The notes under the pieces were generated by a model, which saw only the letters and a program-made list of their open reading frames with translations, was not told where the DNA came from and made no database searches. Shown here one piece after another: positions 34,401-43,600 of a stretch of DNA of 64,000 bases. Made by a program: the position numbers and the translations under genes. The DNA lies in assembly GCF_019175285.1 (NCBI RefSeq), contig NC_056523.1, positions 187,767,608 through 187,831,607 on the forward strand, read 5' to 3'. Source of the DNA: Sceloporus undulatus. Taxonomy: Eukaryota > Chordata > Lepidosauria > Squamata > Phrynosomatidae. Numbering within the stretch: position 1 is the first letter of the stretch; each line of letters opens with the position of its first letter.

Positions 34401-34767
34401 AAAGCCTTCGACTTGACCTTATTTCTCTTTATGAGTCCCTTATGATAATCTGGAATCAAAGGCCTTTTCCTCTGTCCCACCATCTTCCCAGTCTTCTTTG
34501 GTGGGAACAAATTGCTTAGGGAAGCTAGGATGGTCTTGCATTTGCTTTCCTTCTGTCAGTAAGTTAAAAAATGTTTGTACTATCAGGTTTTTAAAGACTG
34601 ACTGGGATGGGGTTTTAATGCTGTCCGGTGCTTCTTTTAAGGTTTGTACAGTACTGTATATGTTCTTTTAATTAATGTTCATGTTTTTAATGTTCAGGGT
34701 TTTGACTTTATAAATTGTTTAATTACTTTTTTAACTCTTTATACTTTTAGTAATGGCTTAGTATAGA

Positions 34768-34926
34768 TTATGGTGTGGTGTAATGGTTTGAGCGATTCCC
34801 TACTTGGCCATGAAACCCATTGGGAGACCTTGGGCAAGTTACACACTCTCAGCCCCAGGAAATCCCCACAATAGGTTCGCTTTACGGTCAACATAACTTG
34901 GAAACTACTTGAAGACACACAACACT
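34768..34926 (+). repeat. CORE-type tRNA SINE, internally deleted
   Basis: GGTGTGGTGTAATGGTTTGA head, CCATTGGGAGACCTTGGGC CORE segment and GAAACTACTTGAAGACACAC tail. Confidence 0.85.
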
Positions 34927-34927
34927 A

Positions 34928-35022
34928 GTTTAATTTGAATTGTTTTTAAATTACGTTGTTTGCCACCTTGAGTCCTGTTATTGGGAGAATGGTGGGATAT
35001 AAATGAGGTAAATAAACAACAC
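34928..35022 (+). mobile_element. LINE 3' end
   Basis: Contains TTTGCCACCTTGAGTCCTGT and GGTGGGATATAAATGAGGTA. This is an L2-like tail directly after the SINE. Confidence 0.6.
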
Positions 35023-35269
35023 CCCAGTCCTCTCCATTTGCGTGGTTGTACTAGCTGGGGATTATGGGAGCTGTGGTCCAAAAACAAACTCTGCTTTTCA
35101 TAGAAACCGCTATGTTATTATAGTGACTGATTTAATGGGCTGAGTCCACAGAGGTTTATGCTGGAAAGTTCTTTTTCCCAGTCATCCTCAGAGGTGCTAC
35201 TACTGGAGTCCTTCATATCTTTCATCGCTAAAGCAGAGTAGTAACTGAGTTATCTCTTTGTTATTGTTG

Positions 35270-35815
35270 TTACCTGCCTTCGAGTCGATCTCGACCCATG
35301 GCGACCCAGCGCATGAGAAGACCCCAAGACCACTGCTCTGCTCAGCTCCTGCAATGCATACCTGTGTCCAACCATCCTCTCTTTCTGCTTCCTTCCACCT
35401 TTCCCAGCATTATTGTCTTTTCTAGTGATCTGTGTCTTCTCATGATGTGTCCAAAGTACGACAGCTTCAGTTTTGTCATTTTGACTTCCAAGGAGAGTTT
35501 AGGCTTGGTCTGTTCTAGAATCCACTTGTTTGTCTTTTGGGCCATCCATTTGTATCCTCAGCACTCTTCTCCAGCACCACATCTCCAATGAGTTTGTTTT
35601 CTTCCTATGCGCTTTCTTCACTTACCAGCTGCTATGTCCGTACATGGGGAATACAACGGCTTGGATGACCCTCAGTTTAGTGTTCAGAGTTATATCTTTA
35701 CATTTAAGGATCTTGTTCAGTTCCTTCATGGCTGCCCTTTCCATTCCTAACCTTCTGATTTCTTGACTGCAGTCTCCATTCCCAGCTATGTTTGATCCAA
35801 GCTGTGGGATTTTTT
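35270..35815 (-). mobile_element. RTE/BovB LINE 3' fragment
   Basis: The minus strand encodes WILEQTKPKLSLEVKMTKLK, LSYFGHIMRRHRSLEKTIML and ELNKILKCKDITLNTKLRVI, the C-terminal part of the RTE protein. An ACAACAATAACAA tail is at the left. Confidence 0.85.
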
Positions 35816-35829
35816 TTTGGGGGGGGGGG

Positions 35830-35972
35830 GAATTATATTTATGTATTTTAATATTTTGCATTGTTTTAAATTGTATTATTCTATACCTGTTTGCCACTTT
35901 GAGTCCCTATATTGGGGAAAAGACGAGATATAATAAAATAAAATAATAATAATAATAATAATAATAATAACT
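35830..35972 (+). mobile_element. LINE 3' end with AATA tail
   Basis: Contains TTTGCCACTTTGAGTCCCTA, AAAAGACGAGATATAATAAA and an AATAAT tail. It is preceded by a T10G12 homopolymer pair at 35812-35831. Confidence 0.6.
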
Positions 35973-35974
35973 CA

Positions 35975-36195
35975 TTAAAAATTATACTTTCAAATGACAA
36001 TAATAAACTCACATCCTAAATGTATTTAGATATACACAGTGATAATTTGGTAAATTTTTAACTTTTTTTTTAAATTATTCTTTTATCATTTTATTTAAAA
36101 ACATCACATTTTTACCAAATCATTGTTAGGTTTATGTATATACATTTAGGTCATGAGTATGGCCTTGTAATTTGAAGGCATAATTGTAATTATTT
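35975..36195. repeat. AT-rich inverted repeat related to a hAT element
   Basis: AATTATACTTTCAAATGACA ... GATAATTTGGTAAA is inverted at TTTACCAAATCATTG ... TTTGAAGGCATAATT (arms about 75 bp). The same sequence type forms the interior of the hAT element at 44273-44710. Confidence 0.6.
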
Positions 36196-36500
36196 TTTTT
36201 AAATGTTAATTTGAAAAATTGAAAAAATTGAAAAAAATTGAAAAATCTGAAATTTTGATTTAAAATTTGAAATTTGAAATGTTTAAAAATGTTTTAATTT
36301 TAAAACTTTAAAATTGAAATTTTGATTTAAAAATTATTTTTTAAATTTTTAAACATTGATTTAATAATAAATTTAAATGCTAATTTAATTTAAATGTTAA
36401 TTGAAAATTGAAATTTTGAAATTTGAAATATTGATCTAAAATTTTCAAATTTTGAAATTTTAATTTAAAAATTAAAAATTGAAATTTTATTAATTTAACA
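36196..36500. repeat. AT-rich low-complexity block
   Basis: About 300 bases of AAATTTGAAATTTTGATTTA-like permutations with almost no G or C, just upstream of the PIM2 promoter. Confidence 0.85.
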
Positions 36501-36599
36501 AAACAAACAAACCCTGAGGCCTCTCCATTCTCTTCTTTCCCCCCCCTCCAAGCTTAACCCCACTTAAAGCATTTTAAAGGGAAGCAGGGGAATGCCACA

Positions 36600-36960
36600 G
36601 CTGTTTCTGCCAAAGCAAAGATGTTTGGGGGAGCACCCCTCCTTAGAGTGTCACATGGTACGGTCCACACTCCCCCCCATGTCGTCATTGGGAGAGTCCA
36701 CCAGCTACAGGGCCAGTGCGCAAACTTTCCCACTACGCAACCGTATTATTATCCATTGCGCAAAAGGCTGCAGCCTGGGGTCTCCCCAGCCGGGTCTCCG
36801 TTTCCTCCTGACTGCCATATATGGCTCCTCATTTGCATCCGAGGCAGAGAGTGGTTCTTTTAAGCGCGTGGGCGGAGACATGCAAATAGGCTAGGCTCCC
36901 TGATAGAGTAGGCGCTGGGCAGCAGTAGCAGCAGTAGTATCTTCTTGGCTTGGGCGATGC
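36600..36960 (+). promoter_or_regulatory. PIM2: PIM2 promoter region
   Basis: The sequence changes abruptly from AT-rich to mixed composition. Visible sites are: inverted CCAAT at 36687-36691, C/EBP palindrome TTGCGCAA at 36756-36763, CArG box CCATATATGG at 36815-36824 (perfect SRF consensus), octamer ATTTGCAT at 36831-36838, TATA-like TTTTAA at 36858-36863, GC box GGGCGG at 36870-36875, and octamer ATGCAAAT at 36880-36887. The transcription start is inferred near 36885-36900. An octamer about 20 bp before a TATA-like box is the layout of lymphoid and histone H2B promoters, and PIM2 is strongly expressed in lymphoid cells (family knowledge). Confidence 0.65.
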
Positions 36961-36998
36961 AGACCAAGGGCTGCGTCTCCTGGCGGCGGAACCTGTGA
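36957..36998 (+). CDS. Short upstream ORF in the PIM2 leader
   Basis: ATG at 36957 with G at -3 opens a 13-codon frame (MQTKGCVSWRRNL) ending in TGA at 36996-36998. It is out of frame with the kinase and would lower or regulate PIM2 translation. It depends on transcription starting upstream. Confidence 0.45.
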   Translation: MQTKGCVSWRRNL

Positions 36999-37063
36999 GT
37001 GAGCGGCTCCCCTGGAACCCCTTCTGGACTGGGCTCCCTGATAGGCTCCCTTGGAGAGAGAAC

Positions 37064-37103
37064 ATGGTCCCCGAGAGGAACGAATTCCCTTGGAGTCCAG
37101 CAG
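37064..37103 (+). CDS. PIM2: PIM2 exon 1 coding part
   Basis: ATG at 37064 (AACATGG) begins [13 protein letters not shown] plus the first base of a Gly codon. The donor is GCAG|GTGAGC in phase 1, matching the phase-1 acceptor of exon 2 and giving [14 protein letters not shown] beside human PPGGKDREAFEAEY. The frame is open upstream to a TAG at 36935-36937. The earlier ATG at 36957 is out of frame. Confidence 0.85.
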
Positions 37104-37199
37104 GTGAGCATAGCACAATGGGACACAGATGATCACCACTAGTCACACATTGGGAAGCCTTTCTCAAAGCGGGGTATACATGCAATAATAAGAATGGTC

Positions 37200-37250
<51 letters not shown>

Positions 37251-37580
37251 GTGTTGTGTGCCTTCAAGTCGTTTCGAGTTAAATGGGTATTTTCTTGGCA
37301 AGGTTTTGTCCAGAGGAGGTTTGCATTGCTATGGCTTTCCCCTGAGGCTGAGAGAGTGTGACTTCTTGCCCAAGGGCAACCATTGGTTGTCATGGCTGAG
37401 TGGGAATCGGGAAACACAATATAGTACACACAATACACACACATATATGCACACACACATATATATACAGTATATATACACACAGAGAGACATATACAAA
37501 CATACACGTAAACACACATATATACACTGAACACATACACACACATATATATACACACACAGACAGATACAAACACACAC

Positions 37581-37625
<45 letters not shown>

Positions 37626-40600
37626 ACACATATAATAATAATAATATAATAATATTTATTTGTATACCGCCCTCTGGCAAACCACTTGTACATACACACA
37701 TATATACATAAAACATATACATATAGACACACACATACACACAGATATACATACATACAAGCACACATATACATATACACACAGAGACACATACATACAA
37801 ACACACACATATACACAGAGACATACATATACACACAGAGACACACACATATATACATACAAACACACACACACATACACTCAGAGACGTATATATACAA
37901 ACACACACAACACATATACACACACATATATACAAAGATATATAGTGTTTGTGAGTCACAGCCTCTGTCCATCCCTCTTGCTGAACGAGGTGCGCCTTTT
38001 CCAGCCTTTCCTAGTGGCTGCATTCACAGGAGACGTAGTATACTGTGTGTGTGTGTGTATAGTGTTTCTGTTTGCGTATGTTGCCGCATGGGCTGGTTGT
38101 TGTTTAGTTGGCACACTGGCAATCATTTCTGCCTGCTTTGAGCTAAACATTTTGGGTGCCTGGCTGCTTTTGAAAAAGGCGCACTATTTTGGAAGAAATC
38201 TATGCTGGAAGAAAAGCACAACAAAACAGAGTGATGACATAAAGTTAAGCAGGGAAACTAGTTTGCATCCACACTGCAGAAACAATCTGGTTTGACACAA
38301 CTTTAACTGCCATGGCCCAAGGATATGGAATTGTGAATTGTAGTTTGTTGTGGCATATATCATACATATATTTATTCCAAAAAGCAAACCTTGATTTTGC
38401 CATTTTATGTAAGCCAATGTTGTGTCCCTTCAGGTCATTTCCAACTTATGGCGACCCTATCATGGGGTTTTCTTGGCAAGTTTCTTCAGAGGGGCTTTGC
38501 CATGGCCTTCCTCTGAGGCTGAGAGAGTGTGACTTGCCCAAGGCCCAGTGAGGTTTTATGCTTGAACAGGGAACCAAACCCAGACCTCCAGAGTCATAGT
38601 TCAACATTGAAACCAGTACAAGGACCATTGTATATAATGGGACTTGAGCAACCATGTATTTTGATTGCTTTGACGCCACTTCAACTGCACTCTGGGGCCA
38701 CAACAAACTACAATTCCCATAATTCCATAGCCTTGAGCCATGGCAGTTAAAAGTGGTGTCAAACTGGATTATTTCTGCAATATGGATGCAGCCTCTGACT
38801 GGTATAGGAGTCCCAGTTGTCTATGCCAGTGTAGTCACCTTGGGTGTAACTACCTGATAGGTAGGTAGGGATCAGAGTACTGTGTCCAACCCTGAGCTGG
38901 TGAAAGGGCACAACACCTAGTAAGTAAGCAAGCGGCACAGTTAACTGGGTGTGCAAAAAAGGCATTGGCACAGCCTTCCAGAGGCGTGTGACTCTCTTCT
39001 GCCCTCTGCGGAGAGGAAAGCGTAGGAGTGGAAATGAGTTCAGAACTGGCATTCACTGCTCCGCTTCCCGCCCACCAGGAATGAGAGATCCCAGGGTACT
39101 GAGAACACACATGTTGCTCATGGCAGCGAAATACAACAGAATCCAAAATCCACAAATGAGACCTTGATCAGTCGACCAAAAGGCATCATGCAAGCTTTGG
39201 AAGCTTTACTGGCTTCTTTGGCGTGTTAACAACCATGCAGTAGAAGGACAGCGACAACGGTCCAGAACACACTTCAGGAATAATCCAGTTTGAGACCACT
39301 TTAACTGCCCTGGCTCAATGCTAGGGAGTTCTGGATCAGTAGTTTTGCGAGAAGTTTAGCCTTCTCTGTCAGAGAGTTCTGGTGCCACAATAAACTACAG
39401 TTCCCAGGACTCCCTTGTACTGAGCCATGGCAGTTAAGGCAGTCTCAAACTGCATTATTTCTGCAGCGTCCAACGTTAGAGTTACAGGCTTATATTTTGT
39501 CTTAGGTGTAGCTTCTGTTGCCAGTTAAGATGATCTGGAGGGATCTCAATGGAGGGAGAGGCCACACACTTTCACAAAGTTTTCGATGAGGTGGCATCTT
39601 AATACAGCGAGCCCTTGGCATCTTTGGTTCCAGGATTCCCCTGCAGCTACCAAAATCCCTGGATGCTCAAGTCCCATTATAGACAGTGGTATCTGTTATA
39701 AAAATGGCAAAATCATGGTATGCTTTTGGACATTTATATAGTTTTAAAGATAATGTCAAACTGTGGTTGCTCAGATCCATAGATAAAGAATCCGTGGATA
39801 CGGAGGGCCGGCTGTATTAGTTTAATTTACAAATGGAAGAGAAGCAGGAATTTTATATAGTCCTATAAGGCAGAACCTCAGGCTGTCCCTGCAGTTTCAT
39901 TTAATTTAATAGAATCTTAGGAATGGGAAGGGACCACAAGGGTCATTTAATCTAACCCCCAGCCATGCAGGAATATACTACTAAAGCATCCCTGAAGGAT
40001 GCCCCTGAAAGATCTCTCCCAACCTGCCTCCCCCAAATTATCAAGTGTTATGTCTGTTTGTCTCCCACTCTTTCTCTCTTGTGTACAAACACGCAATCAT
40101 ACTTTCAAATGCTGTTACCTCCTTAGCTAAGGTGTGGGTGGGTATGTGCACATGCCCAAGTCATGACTTGTTGTGGCAACCTTATGAATTTCTGACTTAG
40201 AGTTTTCTCAGAGGTGTTTCCCCCCCAGCAGCTTCCTCTGAAATATAGCCTACAGCACTTGGGTACTCTTTGGCAGTCTCCCATGCAAGTATTAACCAGG
40301 GCTAATCCTGCATAACTTCCAAGATCAGATAGGATCTTTAGGTATCTCATTCAAACAACAGAGATTCCCAGACATCAAGAGACACATCTGCAAACAAGAG
40401 GCTCCCCTAAGTGAACCATCAGCCAACCATCCTGGACTAATCCCTGAGGAATCTGCCTAAAAAAAGAATGGGGTTTTAGGAAGAATGGCTAATAGAGAAG
40501 TTTCTGTGACTCAGGCTGCATCCACACTGCAGAGGTAATCCAGTCTGACACCCCCTTTAACTGCCATGGCTCAATGCTGTGGCATTTTAGGAATGGTAGT

Positions 40601-43600
40601 TTTGTGAAATACTTGGCCTTCTCTGTTGGAGGGCTCTGGTGCCACAGCAAACTACAAATTCCAGAATTCCATAGAATAGAAACATGGCAGTTATCGTGGT
40701 GTCAAGCTGGATTATTTCTGCAGTGTGGGTGCAGCCATAGATTGCGCAGTGGGCCAAATTTCAGCAGATAATGTTTTGACCCTTTTCTGTGCTATGAAAA
40801 GGAGAGAATCCCCAGGTAAACGCCTGTCTGTGTAGCTGTGGAAGGCAGAAGGGATGAGCCCTGAATTTTTGGTTTTTAGCTTCTGAGATACCTATGGTTC
40901 AAAACGCACTGCAGAAATAATCCAATTTGAGGCTGCTTTATCTGCCCTGGCTCAGTGCTAGGGAATTCTGGAACTGTAGCTTTGTGAGACATTTAGCCTT
41001 CTGTGTCAGAGAGCTCTGGTGCCACAATATACTACAATTCCCAGGATTCCCTAGTACTGAGCCATAGCAGTTTAAGGGTTCTCAAACTGGATTATTTCTG
41101 CAGTGTGTTTTGGATCTATGTTGCAAGCTCAGGGTAGATGAGGCATGTTCTTGACTCTTTGCTACAGAGAGCTTTGGAATTCCCTATGCTGCTGTATAGA
41201 GGTGTAAATGCAACAGGTGCAAAGGAACAGGTGGAGTCTTCATGATGGCTGCATCTTCTTTCTAGAGAAAGCCTCACCTGTTGATCTTTGCCTTGTCACC
41301 CAGCTGTTAAAGGAACCACCATTCATAAAAAGGATGACAAAAAGAACCCCTCTCCAGTCATTTAAACAAAAAGAAATGTCAACATTACACCCAGATATCC
41401 GAGTCCAGAGTCCTCCCCTCCTCCTCTCACTTTGTTTGCATGAAACCTGGGCCAAGAAGTGTTTAACCAGAAAGCCCAGGCCGTTGTGTTGAGTTTCCCC
41501 AGTTGCTAGGCTGGGGAAGCCGGTTCCGGCAGGGCGGGGAGCACCTAGTCTCCTTCTGTGAGTCACTCCAAGGATCGGAGTGGCTTTGCCCTGATGCACA
41601 CTTCTGGGGCTTGGGACTAGAAAGCCTGCATGCTTTACAAGCAGTCCCCTACCTGAGTGCTTCTTGTGCTGTATGATGTGGGGGACTAGCAGTGTTTTTT
41701 CCCCAATGGGCCAAGAACTGGCACCCTTTTGTGCCCATTGACTACAACTGTTTCTTTTTCCTCCTTGAAAACATGCCACAGATTGGTACTTAGAGAGATC
41801 TTGTAGCACCTTTGAGACTACCTGAAAAAAAGAAGGTGAGCTTTCGGAGACTCCAGTCTACTTTCCTAGATGCATTTCAATCCAAATGCATCTGAGGAAG
41901 TAGACCGAAGTCTAGGAAAGCTCATGCTGCCACCTTCTTTCTTTCAGTGAGTCTCAGTGGTGTTACAAGATCTCTCCACTCTACAGACTAACACAGCTAT
42001 ATTTTTGAATTCTACTACAAATTGGTACTGTTCCATAGACCACAATTTCGTGTAGCACAGAGCCAGTGTGATGTAGTAGTTGAGTGTTGGCCTGTGACTC
42101 TGGAGACCTGGGTTCAATTCCCAGCTTGGCCACAAAACCCACTGGGTTTCCTTAGGTAAGCCACATGCTGTCAGCTTCAGGAGAACACAGTGATAAACTT
42201 CCTCTGTACAAATCTTGCCAAGAAAACCTCATAATGTTAAGGTTGCCATAAGCTGGGATCTTGAAGGCATATAACAACTAGCCCAGGGATGTAGTTATGG
42301 GAGGGAAGACTCTCCCCCCCCCCATGATGATATTTTCCTTTACACACACACACACACAACATTTTTTTCTTGGAATTCTGAGAACTGTAGATTTGTGAGA
42401 CATTTAACTACCTCTGTCAGTGAGCTCTGGTGCTACAATAAACCACAATTCCCAGGATTCCCTAGCCAGGGCAGATAAAGTGGTCTCAAACTGGATTATT
42501 TCTGCAGTCTGTTTTGGATCCATATTTATGGATTCTGCATCCATGGATTCAGCTATCCATGGCTTTATTTTTTTAAAAGTTCCAAAAAATAAACCTTTGC
42601 TTTGCAATTTTATATAAGCGACACCATTTTACTACCCCCTGTATATAATGGGACTTGAGCATCCACTGATTTTGGTATCCATGAGGGTCCTGGAACCAAG
42701 CTCCAGTGGATACGAAGGGCCCGCTGTATTTTTTCCTTCTGTCTTTTTTATACTCCCTTGGAAGGAGCCATGGTGTTGTGGTTGCTAACATGCTTGAACC
42801 AAGCAGTGGCAATTTCTCATCCACTATAGGGAGGTTTGTAAAGTAGCTGCTCTGAATCTGGTACCCTTTGCACAGTTTCTTGAACTGCAGTTCCCCTGGG
42901 ATGCTTAGACCTTCTGATGGAACAGCCATAGTCCGGGAATGACTATGCCTGGACCATGGTTGGAAGTGGCAGCTTTGACAGCCCTGAGGTGCTGTAGTGG
43001 AAATCCAGCCAATTTCTAATGTTGTTCATGTGACTGTTCCTCTTGTTCTAGGCAAAGACAAAGAATCCTTTGAAGCTCTGTACAAGCGAGGGAACTTACT
43101 GGGCAAAGGCGGCTTTGGGACAGTCTATGCTGGGCACAGAATCGCTGATGGACTGCAGGTGATATGACAACAAATACTAAGTTCGCCATTGTGTGGAGCA
43201 GGGGAAGCGAAAAGCCAAGAGAGTGCAGCCTTCCTGTAGCCATATTGCAATCTGGAAAAGCCCACCCCCTTTCCAGATTGCAGTTCCCTCCAGTGTGTAG
43301 CCACTGAGAATTCTGGTAGTAGTCAAAAATTATATAACTTTTCAAAACTGGTTGTAATACATCTGTGGTAGTGGTGATGGATGTCTCTAGGAGAGATTAG
43401 CAGAATTACCTTATTGTATTGGAGAACTTGGGAGAAGGCCTCTTGGCTGAGCTTCTGTGACTAAGTGATACCACAAAATACTATTATTAAAAACTCTGTG
43501 TGTGTGTGCGTGTGCGTGTTTGGAGAGAAAGAGAGAGTGGTAGAAGGAGAGAACACCAGTGGATTTGTGTGTGGAAGGCCTAGAGTCTCAAATAGCTAGA

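Larger units (their letters stand above)
25951..36500. other. OTUD5-PIM2 intergenic region
   Basis: No host gene is seen. Repeats are listed separately. The stretches 26350-27590, 27710-28150, 28745-29460, 30300-30545, 30870-31080, 31205-31710 and 34030-34310 hold only short chance ORFs. In human the corresponding gap is only a few kilobases. Confidence 0.7.

Noticed and set aside
36957-36959. ATG at 36957 as the PIM2 start
   Set aside because: It is out of frame with exon 2. A GT following its short frame would give phase 2, not the required phase 1.
37139-38023. 294-codon minus-strand ORF, and similar ORFs on the other strand
   Set aside because: It is the translation of CA/TATACA microsatellite (CVYMCVCVY repeats) and a SINE, not a gene.
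39253-41115. Regularly recurring palindromes resembling an array
   Set aside because: They are dispersed MITE copies of about 220 bp with variable spacing and a vertebrate context, so not a CRISPR array.
41240-41809. 189-codon minus-strand ORF
   Set aside because: No recognisable domain, no splice support, inside PIM2 intron 1. A chance open frame.
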